From: an uncultured Roseobacter sp.
GTDB taxonomy: Bacteria; Pseudomonadota; Alphaproteobacteria; Rhodobacterales; Rhodobacteraceae
Length of the DNA: 64,000 nt
Assembly: GCA_947488305.1 (NCBI GenBank)
Contig: CANKZM010000004.1
Coordinates: forward strand, 439,501-503,500
Direction: 5' to 3'
The position numbers and the translations under genes are program-made. The notes under the pieces were generated by a model. It was not told where the DNA came from and did no database searches. It worked only from the letters and a program-made list of their open reading frames with translations. This document shows, in pieces, positions 56,058-64,000 of the stretch (position 1 is the first letter of the stretch; every line of letters starts with the position of its first letter).

Positions 56058-57350
56058 CTAGACAACGACTTCCTGCGCTTTTTGCATCCCGACGTCAAAG
56101 ACCCGTTTGTAGCGCTCAATTTCATCCAACGGCCCCATCGCCTTGTTCGGATTATCCGAGAGCTTGACGGTGGGATGGCCATTTGCTTCCACAGCCTTGC
56201 AGACAAGTGAAAAGGGCGACAGCCTGTCTCCGGGCACCAGCTTTCGAAAATCGTTCGTAAGCAATGTGCCCCAGCCGAATGATACGTTCACACGATCTGA
56301 AAACTGCTGATGGAGGCTGCGGATTTTGTCCACGTCCAAGCCGTCGCTGAAGATCACCCTCTTGTCACTTGGGTCCTCGCCGCGATCATGCCACCACGCA
56401 ATTGCCTCTTCTGCCGCCTGCGCGGGATCGCCGCTGTCAATGCGGATACCTGTCCATCCAGCCAGCCAATCTGGCGCATTTTTCAGAAATCCACGCGTGC
56501 CGAAGGTATCGGGAAGGATAATGCGCAAATTGCCATCATGTTCATCATGCCAATCGGACAGCACGTCATATGGCGCAAGCGCTAGTGCGTTGTCATCCTT
56601 GGCAAGTGCTGCATAAACCATGGGTAATTCGTGGGCGTTTGTTCCGATGGCCTCCAATTCGCGGTTCATCGCAATCTTGCAGTTTGATGTTCCAGTGAAC
56701 GCGTTGCCCAGACCTTCCTGCATCGCTTGAACACACCAATCCTGCCAGAGATAGCTGTGTCTGCGGCGGGTACCAAAATCCGCGATTGAAAGCTCCGGAA
56801 TATCGCGCAGGGCCTCAATCTTCTCCCACACGCGTGTCATGGCACGGGCATAAAGGACCTGTAGCTCAAACTTACCCATTTCGTTCAGCACTGCCCGGCC
56901 TCTGAGTTCCATGAGCACCGCGAGCGCTGGAATTTCCCAAAGCATGACTTCGGGCCAGCTGCCTTCAAATGTCAGCTCATACTGATCGTGTTTGCGTTCG
57001 AGGTGGTAAGGAGGCAGTCGGAGTTGTTCAAACCACTCCATAAAGTCTGGCCGAAACATCTGTCGCTTGCCATAAAAGGTATTCCCGCGCAGCCAGGTGC
57101 TTTCGCCCCTCGACAAGGAAAGGGACCGGATATGGTCGAGTTGTTCGCGCAACTCGCCTTCGTCGATCAGTTCCGCCAGCGGGATATGCTTTGACCGGTT
57201 GATGAGGCTGAAGGTGACGCGGGTATCGGGTTTGTTGCGAAACACCGACTGACACATGAGGAGTTTGTAGAAATCCGTGTCGATCAGGGACCGCACAATC
57301 GGGTCAATTTTCCATTTGTGGTTCCAGACCCGGGTCGCAATATCAACCAT
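56058..57350 (-). CDS. pncB: Nicotinate phosphoribosyltransferase
   Basis: A 430-residue NAD-salvage enzyme joining nicotinate and PRPP with ATP. The motifs SLIDTDFYKLLMCQSVFRNK, SIADFGTRRRHSYLWQDWCV (phosphoribosyl and His region) and the C-terminal VKLSDNPNKAMGP fit PncB. I chose the ATG at 57350, with GGAG upstream inside the end of pncA; the stop-start overlap of 8 bp shows coupling. The usual partner pncA precedes it. Confidence 0.95.
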   Translation of the reverse strand: MVDIATRVWNHKWKIDPIVRSLIDTDFYKLLMCQSVFRNKPDTRVTFSLINRSKHIPLAELIDEGELREQLDHIRSLSLSRGESTWLRGNTFYGKRQMFRPDFMEWFEQLRLPPYHLERKHDQYELTFEGSWPEVMLWEIPALAVLMELRGRAVLNEMGKFELQVLYARAMTRVWEKIEALRDIPELSIADFGTRRRHSYLWQDWCVQAMQEGLGNAFTGTSNCKIAMNRELEAIGTNAHELPMVYAALAKDDNALALAPYDVLSDWHDEHDGNLRIILPDTFGTRGFLKNAPDWLAGWTGIRIDSGDPAQAAEEAIAWWHDRGEDPSDKRVIFSDGLDVDKIRSLHQQFSDRVNVSFGWGTLLTNDFRKLVPGDRLSPFSLVCKAVEANGHPTVKLSDNPNKAMGPLDEIERYKRVFDVGMQKAQEVVV

Positions 57351-57951
57351 TGCCTTGCTCCAGAACGACACCCGCAGATTTCATGCCAGCGTGTGCTGCA
57401 GCCAACGATCCGTCCAGATCAATCGCCTTGCACAGATCGCTTCGCACCGTGACTTTGAAGCCGAGGTTTGCAGCATCCACGGCCGAGAAGTTCACACAGA
57501 AGTCAGTCGCCAATCCAACCATCATGAGGCTGTCGATGCCGCGGGTGCGCAGGTACCCTTCCAACCCCGTGGGCGTCGTGTGATCGTTTTCAAAAAACGC
57601 TGAGTAGCTGTCGATCGCGGGGTTATAGCCTTTGCGAATTACAAGGTCAGCGCGATCACTGTTCAGGTCAGCGTGAAACTGCGCTCCGTCAGTGCCTTGT
57701 ATGCAATGGTCAGGCCAAAGAACCTGCGGGCCATAGGGCATCTCCGTCAAATCGTATGGCGATTTTCGGTCTTGCGAGGATGCAAAGGACGAGTGTCCTT
57801 CCGGATGCCAATCCTGCGTAAGTATCACTGCATCGGCATCTTGCATGAGCTGGTTGATACCGGAAACAATCTGATCTCCCTCGGGAACAGCCAATGCGCC
57901 ACCGGGGCAGAAGTCGTTTTGCACGTCAATGACAATCAGAGCCTGTCCCAT
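57343..57951 (-). CDS. pncA: Nicotinamidase
   Basis: A 202-residue isochorismatase-fold hydrolase turning nicotinamide into nicotinate for PncB. The catalytic Asp is in VIDVQNDFCPGGALAV, the Lys in VIRKGYN, and the nucleophile Cys in GLATDFCVNFSAVDAANLGF; metal-binding D/H residues lie in DWHPEGHSSF. The pair pncA-pncB forms a two-gene NAD-salvage operon. Confidence 0.96.
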   Translation of the reverse strand: MGQALIVIDVQNDFCPGGALAVPEGDQIVSGINQLMQDADAVILTQDWHPEGHSSFASSQDRKSPYDLTEMPYGPQVLWPDHCIQGTDGAQFHADLNSDRADLVIRKGYNPAIDSYSAFFENDHTTPTGLEGYLRTRGIDSLMMVGLATDFCVNFSAVDAANLGFKVTVRSDLCKAIDLDGSLAAAHAGMKSAGVVLEQGNG

Positions 57952-58067
57952 GGTGTCACTCCCTTTTCAATATGGCTAAGGCGCTCTGCCGATGAGGTCA
58001 ATGGCACCGGCGAGGAAGCGCCAAAGAGGGCTTGCCTGAGCCCGCGGCCAGGCGTATTGCACCGCGC

Positions 58068-58958
58068 ATGTACGTGATCGCTGCTCTTTACCACTTCAGC
58101 CGTTTCAATGATCCGGCCGCGCTAAAACCCGACCTATTGGCTTTATGCAAGGCTCAGGGCGTCATGGGGACATTGCTTTTGGCGCCAGAAGGCGTGAATG
58201 GCACGATCGCAGGTCCGCGTGATGGTATCGACGCGGTGCTGGCACATATCCGTGCCTTGCCGGGATGCAGTGATCTCCACTGGAAGGAGGCGACAAGTGA
58301 TCGTCGCCCCTTTGGCAAGATGAAGGTACGTATCAAACGCGAGATTGTGACCATGGGTCAACCCGATGTGGACCCCCGGGCGCGGGTGGGTCACTACGTG
58401 GCACCAGAAGACTGGAATGCGCTCATTTCGCAAGAGGATGTTGCCGTCATCGATACGCGTAACGACTACGAGGTGGCGATCGGTACCTTTGACGGTGCGA
58501 TTGATCCCAAAACACAGAGCTTTGGCGAATTCCCCGCGTGGTGGGAAAAAAACAAACACCGCTTTCATAACAAGAAGATCGCGATGTTCTGTACCGGCGG
58601 CATCCGTTGTGAGAAATCAACGAATTATTTGTTGGGTCAGGGCGTGGATGACGTGTTCCACCTCAAGGGCGGCATTCTGAAATATCTCGAAGAGGTGCCT
58701 CAGGAGGTCAGCACATGGCAGGGCGAGTGTTTCGTTTTTGACAACCGTGTCAGCGTGGGCCACGGGCTGGAAGAAGGACCGCATCTGCTTTGTCACGGTT
58801 GCCGTCAGCCGATTTTGCCTGAAGACACCCAACGCCCTGAATATGAGGCGGGCGTGAGCTGCCACAACTGTTTTGACAAGACGAGCGACTGGGATAAGGA
58901 TCGATTCCGCGAACGTCAAAAGCAGATCGAACTGGCACGAAAACGCGGTGAAATCTAA
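58068..58958 (+). CDS. trhO: tRNA uridine(34) hydroxylase TrhO (rhodanese family)
   Basis: A 296-residue YceA/TrhO protein, linked to hydroxylation of wobble uridine in tRNA. The N-terminal acylphosphatase-like part starts MYVIAALYHFSRFNDPAALK; the rhodanese domain carries the active Cys in MFCTGGIRCEKSTNYLLGQG. A C-terminal four-cysteine segment (LCHGCRQPI ... CHNC) follows. I chose the ATG at 58068, the usual family start, although no ribosome site is clear; a TTG at 58032 is an alternative. Confidence 0.92.
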   Translation: MYVIAALYHFSRFNDPAALKPDLLALCKAQGVMGTLLLAPEGVNGTIAGPRDGIDAVLAHIRALPGCSDLHWKEATSDRRPFGKMKVRIKREIVTMGQPDVDPRARVGHYVAPEDWNALISQEDVAVIDTRNDYEVAIGTFDGAIDPKTQSFGEFPAWWEKNKHRFHNKKIAMFCTGGIRCEKSTNYLLGQGVDDVFHLKGGILKYLEEVPQEVSTWQGECFVFDNRVSVGHGLEEGPHLLCHGCRQPILPEDTQRPEYEAGVSCHNCFDKTSDWDKDRFRERQKQIELARKRGEI

Positions 58959-59248
58959 GCGATTAAGTTGTCGCGGAAATTTCGCAAAGTGACCTGCCAC
59001 CAGCCCCAGCAGATACTACAAGACCCTTGGCGTCATGTCGGACGGCCGAGGATTCTGCCGCGATGTGGCATGAGCTGCCGTCCGCTGCTTCTCGGTGATT
59101 TGATGTCTCAGGCCAAGGTTAGTGGGACCACCGCCGCTGCTAACCTTTCTTGGACCCCGCCATGGTGAGAATTCGTGGCCCTGTTAAGCGAACGGCAACC
59201 AATTGCACGCTATGAACGCTCTTGGGTGAATAAAAGAGTGGTGGAGAC
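58959..59248. promoter_or_regulatory. Gap before motB with inverted repeats
   Basis: The 290-bp gap holds no gene. It contains CGGACGGC/GCCGTCCG (59039-59046, 59077-59084) and AAGGTTAG/CTAACCTT (59115-59122, 59140-59147). A TTAA-N7-GCAA sequence at 59184-59198 is a weak CtrA-like match about 50 bp before motB. The motB promoter should lie here; flanking inverted repeats may be an operator or trhO's terminator. Confidence 0.4.
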
Positions 59249-60088
59249 ATGGGCGCTCAGAGCAATCTGGCACCAGTCATCATCAAGAAAAAGAAAAAAG
59301 TCATGGGCGGCGGCCATCACGGCGGTGCCTGGAAGGTCGCATATGCGGACTTCGTGACTGCCATGATGGCCTTTTTCATGATGATGTGGCTGTTGAATGC
59401 AACAACGGAACAACAACGTCAGGGGTTGGCCGATTACTTTGCGCCGACCATTCCGATAAACCGGATTTCCGGCGGTGGTGACGGCTCATTTGGAGGGGAT
59501 AGCATCTTCTCCGAAGAAACATTGCCGCAGAACGGTTTGGGTGCAAGCAGCAAACACGCAACACGCAAGCAAGCGGCAAGCGGTGAAAGTGGGAACAATT
59601 CCGACGGGGGCGAACGCGATTCGGCTGACGAGGAATTCCAGGCCTTGGTCGAAGAACTCATGGGGCGCGGTGGCGAGTCTACTGTCATGGAGAACCTTCT
59701 TGAGCATATCGTGACACGTATCACGGATGAGGGGCTGGTAATCGAAGTCTTCGCGCTGGACGGTATGCCACTTTTTGAAGGCAACACGGACGTCCCCACG
59801 AATCTGATGACGCAACTCATGGATATTGTCGCTGGCGTTACGGTGATGGTGACCAATGAGGTCGCCATTGGCGGGCACGTACGGTCCCAGCCAGTTGTGC
59901 TGGCGCAAAATCCTGTTTGGGATAGCTCTGCACAACGTGCGACACGGGCCCGTTTGATGCTTGAAGACGCAGGCGTTAGCCCGCAGCGGATGGATCGTGT
60001 GACAGGTCACGCAGATCGGGAACCCGTTCACGTGAATCCGATGGCCACGCGTAACGACAGGGTGGAAATTGTGCTGCTGCGAAAATGA
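59249..60088 (+). CDS. motB: Flagellar motor stator protein MotB
   Basis: A 279-residue stator subunit. A basic start precedes one membrane helix at about 32-50 (YADFVTAMMAFFMMMWLLNA) with the ion-binding Asp34, matching E. coli Asp32. A linker follows, then a C-terminal OmpA-like peptidoglycan-binding region (IGGHVRSQPVVL, SSAQRATRARLMLEDAG). motA is not in the window. The sequence alone does not settle whether protons or sodium ions drive it. flgE follows after 99 bp. Confidence 0.92.
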   Translation: MGAQSNLAPVIIKKKKKVMGGGHHGGAWKVAYADFVTAMMAFFMMMWLLNATTEQQRQGLADYFAPTIPINRISGGGDGSFGGDSIFSEETLPQNGLGASSKHATRKQAASGESGNNSDGGERDSADEEFQALVEELMGRGGESTVMENLLEHIVTRITDEGLVIEVFALDGMPLFEGNTDVPTNLMTQLMDIVAGVTVMVTNEVAIGGHVRSQPVVLAQNPVWDSSAQRATRARLMLEDAGVSPQRMDRVTGHADREPVHVNPMATRNDRVEIVLLRK

Positions 60089-60115
60089 TGGCAGAAATAC
60101 GGCAGATTTTATCTG

Positions 60116-60130
60116 TTAGCGCGCTGTTAA
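60116..60130. promoter_or_regulatory. CtrA-like box upstream of flgE
   Basis: TTAG at 60116-60119, seven bases, then TTAA at 60127-60130 differs from the CtrA consensus TTAA-N7-TTAA at one base. It is 58 bp before the flgE start. CtrA controls flagellar genes in this group, so a direct role is plausible but unproven. Confidence 0.45.
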
Positions 60131-60187
60131 GCCCGCATGTCTATCTGATGGGTCAACATTGGACCAACACATCAGAAAGGCGTGCCT

Positions 60188-61501
60188 ATGTCGATTTCAT
60201 CCTCGCTAAACGCGGGCGTTGCAGGATTGCAGACAAATTCACAGCGTTTGGCGTCAATATCAGACAATATCGCGAATTCTTCGACCTATGGGTATAAGCG
60301 CGTAGAGACCGATTTCCAATCGATGGTATTGTCTGCCGGCGGTGGATCCTACGCAGCAGGTGGCGTTCGCGCCGATACGCAACGGATGATTGATGAACGC
60401 GGAACACTGATTTCCACATCAAATTCGACTGACCTGGCCGTTCGCGGCGGTGGTGGGCTGCTTCCGGTCACACAACTTGCCCAGGTGCAATCTCCTGGCG
60501 GGGATTCGCAAATGTTCCTCACTACGACCGGGTCTTTCCGAACCGATGCGGAAGGGTATCTCACGTCTCAATCCGGGCTTGTGCTGATGGGGTGGCCTGC
60601 GGCGCAGGACGGCACGATACCGAACTTCCCTAGGGACACCTCGGATGGTCTTGAGCCGATCCGCATCAACACTGGTCAGCTGGCTGGCAACCCTACGACA
60701 TCGATGTCGCTGGGCATCAACCTGCCTGCAACAGAGACCGAAGATGATTCCCTTGGGCTGGTGGAACAGCTTTCGGTTGAGTATTTCGATAACCTGGGCA
60801 CGTCGCAGAACGTCAGTATCACGTTTACTCCGGATGTGCCCGCGCTCGGCGATCCCGCGACGAATACGTGGACGATGGAAATGTTCGACTCCGTCAACCC
60901 GGGAGTTTCCATCGGCTCTTACACGCTCGAATTTACTGATGCGCGTGTCGGTGGCGGTACCTTGGCAGCTGTAACGCCGATCGGTGCAAGTCCTGCCTAT
61001 GATGGTACGACCGGGCTTCTGACGATCACTGTCGCTTCCGGGCCGATCGAAGTAGATATTGGTGCACTAGGGGACAATGAGGGGCTGTCCCAGCTCTCCT
61101 ATAACTTTGCTCCGATTTCGGTCAGCAAGGACGGATCCGCGATTGGTAACTTCGTTGGTTTGGATGTGGATCCGAACGGGTTCGTCCGCGCGTCCTTTGA
61201 CACCGGTGAGATCAGAACAATTTACCAGATCCCACTTGCCAACGTGCCGAACATGAATGGTCTGCAGTCTTTCGACAGTCAGACGTACCTGCCCTCGAGA
61301 GAAAGCGGTTCATTCTTTCTGTGGGATGCCGGTGACGGGCCTACTGGTGGCATCGCCTCGTTCGCACGAGAGGAGTCGACCACCGATGTCGCGGGTGAAT
61401 TGACCGACATGATCAAGACCCAGCGGGCCTACTCGTCGAACGCGAAGGTAATCCAAACTGTCGATGAGATGCTGCAGGAAACAACCAATATCAAACGGTA
61501 A
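60188..61501 (+). CDS. flgE: Flagellar hook protein FlgE
   Basis: A 437-residue hook subunit. The N-terminal rod/hook consensus MSISSSLNAGVAGLQTNSQR with ISDNIANSSTYGYKRVETDF, the middle D2-type region (about 180-330), and the C-terminal TDMIKTQRAYSSNAKVIQTV helix are classic FlgE. AAAGG precedes the ATG at 60188. It begins the rightward flgE-flgK-flgL run. Confidence 0.95.
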   Translation: MSISSSLNAGVAGLQTNSQRLASISDNIANSSTYGYKRVETDFQSMVLSAGGGSYAAGGVRADTQRMIDERGTLISTSNSTDLAVRGGGGLLPVTQLAQVQSPGGDSQMFLTTTGSFRTDAEGYLTSQSGLVLMGWPAAQDGTIPNFPRDTSDGLEPIRINTGQLAGNPTTSMSLGINLPATETEDDSLGLVEQLSVEYFDNLGTSQNVSITFTPDVPALGDPATNTWTMEMFDSVNPGVSIGSYTLEFTDARVGGGTLAAVTPIGASPAYDGTTGLLTITVASGPIEVDIGALGDNEGLSQLSYNFAPISVSKDGSAIGNFVGLDVDPNGFVRASFDTGEIRTIYQIPLANVPNMNGLQSFDSQTYLPSRESGSFFLWDAGDGPTGGIASFAREESTTDVAGELTDMIKTQRAYSSNAKVIQTVDEMLQETTNIKR

Positions 61502-61544
61502 CACAGCATAGGCGCTTTTGAGCGCACAATAACATGAGGCTGAG

Positions 61545-62990
61545 ATGACAATTTCCAGTGCACTTTCGAACGCAATGACCGGGCTGCGCGCCGCAGGTCG
61601 GACATCAGAAGTCATTTCTGCCAACATCGCGAACGCCATGACACCAGGGTATGGCGTTCGCGATCTCGGTTTGTCTTCGGCTATGTTAGGTGGCGTGGCG
61701 GTTGACGGTATCAGTCGAAGGGTTGATCCTAGTCTGATTGCAGATATGCGGCTGGCAGAGGCAACGTTTTCGAATGCAACCGAGCGCACACGGTTTCTGA
61801 CGGAGCTTGAGAATACACTCGGGACACCGGATGAACCGAACTCCCTTTTGGGCCGGATGTCAGATTTCGAGAACAGTCTGATTGCGGCGACCAGCCGCCC
61901 GGACGCACCAGAGCGCCTTCAGATCGTGGCCGATGCCGCAAGGGATATGGCGTCATTGATCACGCAGGCGTCAGATGATGTTCAGCGTGCCCGTAGTGAT
62001 GCAGACCGCCAAATCCGAAACCAGGTTGATCAACTCACTGCGTCTTTGGAAAATGTCAAACAACTGAACACCCAGATCACCAAAACGATTACGACGGGAG
62101 CGGACCCTTCCGCGTTGCTTGATAACCGGCAGGCCCTTATTGATGAGATAAGCTCGATCGTACCTCTCCGCCAGGTGCCACGGGATAACGGGCAGGTCGC
62201 CCTTTATTCAACTGGCGGTGCAATTCTGCTGGATGGTGGCGTTGCCGAAATCGAATTCAGCGCGGTCAACCAGGTCACTCCCTACATGTCCATCGAAGGG
62301 GGCGAGCTTTCCGGTTTGACCATCAATGGATATCCAGTCCGAACCGACAGCGACCGTGGCGCGCTGAGTGGAGGATCACTTGGCGCACAGTTTGAAATCC
62401 GAGATGAACTCGGCACCAGCGCACAATCGCAGCTTGATGCTTTTGCACGCGACTTGATTGAGCGTTTTCAGGATCCCGCAGTGGATCCGACGCTGCTTCC
62501 GGGGGATGCTGGCCTTTTCACAGATGAAGGGATGGCCTTTGACCCTCTGGACGAAGTTGGCATCTCATCAAGGCTGCAATTGAACGCAGCCGTTGATGAG
62601 CGCCAAGGCGGTGAACCCTGGCGTATCCGTGACGGAATAAACGCAGTTGCCCCGGGTGACGTTGGTGACGCGCGTCTCATCCAAAACCTTTCAGACGCAC
62701 TGACGACTGCGCGCGCGCCACTTTCTGGGGATTTTGGTATTGGTGCGTTTTCAGCGGCCAATCTCATCTCGACACTGACGTCGCAAATTGGTGCAGACCG
62801 TTACCAGGCTGAGAAAAGCCTGACTTTTGCGTCCTCCCAATTTGACGAACTAAGGCAGCAGATCCTCGCAGACGGTGTGGATAGTGACGAAGAACTGCAA
62901 CGGCTTTTGATCGTAGAACAGGCCTATGCTGCGAATGTGAAGATGATCGAGGCCGCCGACGAAATGATGCAAACGATTTTGAGGATCTAA
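61545..62990 (+). CDS. flgK: Hook-associated protein 1 FlgK
   Basis: A 481-residue hook-filament junction protein. MTISSALSNAMTGLRAAGRT with SANIANAMTPGYGVRDL at the start and the C-terminal LQRLLIVEQAYAANVKMIEA are FlgK hallmarks; the coiled central part spans about 130-200. GAGG precedes the ATG. flgL follows within 3 bp. The likely chaperone FlgN lies at 2.35 kb. Confidence 0.95.
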   Translation: MTISSALSNAMTGLRAAGRTSEVISANIANAMTPGYGVRDLGLSSAMLGGVAVDGISRRVDPSLIADMRLAEATFSNATERTRFLTELENTLGTPDEPNSLLGRMSDFENSLIAATSRPDAPERLQIVADAARDMASLITQASDDVQRARSDADRQIRNQVDQLTASLENVKQLNTQITKTITTGADPSALLDNRQALIDEISSIVPLRQVPRDNGQVALYSTGGAILLDGGVAEIEFSAVNQVTPYMSIEGGELSGLTINGYPVRTDSDRGALSGGSLGAQFEIRDELGTSAQSQLDAFARDLIERFQDPAVDPTLLPGDAGLFTDEGMAFDPLDEVGISSRLQLNAAVDERQGGEPWRIRDGINAVAPGDVGDARLIQNLSDALTTARAPLSGDFGIGAFSAANLISTLTSQIGADRYQAEKSLTFASSQFDELRQQILADGVDSDEELQRLLIVEQAYAANVKMIEAADEMMQTILRI

Positions 62991-62993
62991 ACA

Positions 62994-63998
62994 ATGAGCT
63001 CCGTATCTTTGGGTGACCTTTCACATTCCTTTTTGTTGCAAAGGCGCAGTGTATCTTTGCGGCAGGATCTGGCTCGGTTGACGGATGAGCTCTCTAGCGG
63101 TCGCGTCGCCGACGTGCGCGACGTTCTATCCGGAAATCACAATTACCTGTCCGGATTGGAGCGATCGATTGCGGTGCTCGAAGGGTTTTCCGTCGCTACA
63201 ACCGAAGCTACATTTTTCACCGGCGCTGTTCAAACTTCACTTGACCGAATTCAGGAGTTCAGTGGGCAGCTGGGCATTGACTTGATTATGGCCAGTGGTG
63301 GACCTGTTGGGGTGATATCCGGAAGCCCGTCGGAAAACGCTGAAAAGCAACTTGAGAGCATCATGAATACCCTCAACGGCGCGATCGCTGGCCGCAGCAT
63401 GTTTGCCGGAACCGCAACCGATGGCCCTGCGCTGGAAAGTACGGAAACACTCTTGACCGAACTCATGACGGCAGTAAGTGGCCAGACAACACCAGAAGAC
63501 ATCATTGCCGCGGCGGAAACTTGGTTTTCTGATCCAGCAGGGTTTGATGCCTTGATTTACACAGGTTCAGATACGGCTTTGGCGCCATTTTCTTTGTCCG
63601 AAACTGAAAGCGTTTCGCTCGATATTCGCGCAAACGATCCAACCTTGAAGGAGGTGCTCAAAAATATCGCGGTTGCGGCATTGGCCAGCGATCCAACGTT
63701 GGGATTGTCGGTGAAGCAACAATCGGAACTTTTTGGTATTGTGGGACTTGGACTTCAATCCGACCAAGATTTGATAACGGACTTGCGGTCGCGCGTCGGC
63801 CTCGCAGAAGCGCGTATCGATCAGATTGCCGTTCGGAATCAGGCAGAAGAAACCAGCACTGAATTTGCTCGAAACTCTCTTCTTGAAGCCGACCCGTTTG
63901 AGACGGCAACCAGATTGGAAAGCGTGCAATTCCAACTTCAGAGCCTTTACTCAGTGACGGTTCGTAACTCACAGTTATCCTTGGTGAATTTCCTATGA
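62994..63998 (+). CDS. flgL: Hook-associated protein 3 FlgL
   Basis: A 334-residue junction protein linking FlgK to the filament. The flagellin-like N-terminus (GDLSHSFLLQRRSVSLRQDL, LTDELSSGRVADVRDV) and C-terminal ATRLESVQFQLQSLYSVTVR are typical. It lies 3 bp after flgK, and its stop overlaps the next start by ATGA. Confidence 0.93.
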   Translation: MSSVSLGDLSHSFLLQRRSVSLRQDLARLTDELSSGRVADVRDVLSGNHNYLSGLERSIAVLEGFSVATTEATFFTGAVQTSLDRIQEFSGQLGIDLIMASGGPVGVISGSPSENAEKQLESIMNTLNGAIAGRSMFAGTATDGPALESTETLLTELMTAVSGQTTPEDIIAAAETWFSDPAGFDALIYTGSDTALAPFSLSETESVSLDIRANDPTLKEVLKNIAVAALASDPTLGLSVKQQSELFGIVGLGLQSDQDLITDLRSRVGLAEARIDQIAVRNQAEETSTEFARNSLLEADPFETATRLESVQFQLQSLYSVTVRNSQLSLVNFL

Positions 63999-64000
63999 AG
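63995..64000 (+). CDS. Start of the next flagellar gene (two codons only)
   Basis: ATGAAG at the right edge overlaps the flgL stop (ATGA), a typical coupled start. In related genomes flgI (P-ring) often follows flgL, but two codons cannot identify it. Confidence 0.4.

Overview
This 64 kb window comes from the chromosome of an alphaproteobacterium of the Roseobacter group (Rhodobacteraceae). The evidence is the flbT-flaF-flagellin arrangement, the rpsT / dnaA-dnaN-recF-gyrB block, IalB-like and DUF1330 proteins, a serC-serA operon behind a structured leader, CtrA- and CcrM-type (GANTC) sites, and a moderately high GC content. The species cannot be named from the sequence alone. I saw no rRNA, tRNA, CRISPR array, prophage or insertion sequence; it is mostly core genome with a transport and catabolism island at 5-18.6 kb.

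Layout. (1) 1-5.1 kb: flagellar genes. Leftward are a rod-binding FlgJ-like protein, a FlgN-like chaperone, flagellin, flaF and flbT; rightward are fliK and flgD. (2) 5.1-18.6 kb: polyamine-type uptake and catabolism. A leftward operon (binding protein, ATPase, two permeases, FAD oxidase) diverges from a GntR regulator and a class III aminotransferase. A second complete rightward ABC importer follows, with a DUF1330 protein inside it and two unusually extended permeases. (3) 18.6-31.8 kb: cell-wall and housekeeping genes: an LprI-like protein, an MltB-type transglycosylase, a WYL regulator facing a glutathione S-transferase, rnr, DUF2064, dapE, two unknown genes, dapD, a LOG protein, a DsbA-like thioredoxin, rlmN and an IalB-like protein. 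(4) 31.9-42.1 kb: amino acid metabolism: asparaginase, serB, serC-serA, a PPP-type phosphatase, kbl-tdh with an XRE-cupin regulator, and a thiolase. (5) 42.2-47.8 kb: ubiB, ubiE, mutM, enoyl-CoA hydratase, a META-domain protein, a HemG-like flavodoxin and rpsT. (6) 47.8-56 kb: the replication block dnaA-dnaN-recF-gyrB, followed by a gene-free stretch and two small unknown genes, one a likely winged-helix protein. (7) 56-59 kb: pncB-pncA (NAD salvage) and trhO. (8) 59.2-64 kb: motB, flgE, flgK, flgL and the first two codons of the next gene.

How the parts connect. The flagellar genes at the two ends read as the halves of one locus, parted by about 54 kb of unrelated genes. The serine genes make serine, while kbl-tdh turns threonine into glycine and acetyl-CoA next to an acetyl-CoA thiolase. 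A repeated CTATATCGGA-type box occurs several times before kbl and once between the XRE-cupin regulator and the thiolase, suggesting one local regulon. The rpsT-dnaA gap carries a perfect TTAA-N7-TTAA CtrA box and five GANTC sites within 163 bp, the pattern of cell-cycle control in alphaproteobacteria.

The observations most worth following are that rpsT-dnaA control region, the XRE-cupin box array, a threonine dehydrogenase lacking all four structural-zinc cysteines, the paired extended permeases, the serC leader RNA, and the winged-helix gene after gyrB. All functions are inferred from sequence motifs recognised by eye; no database search was run.
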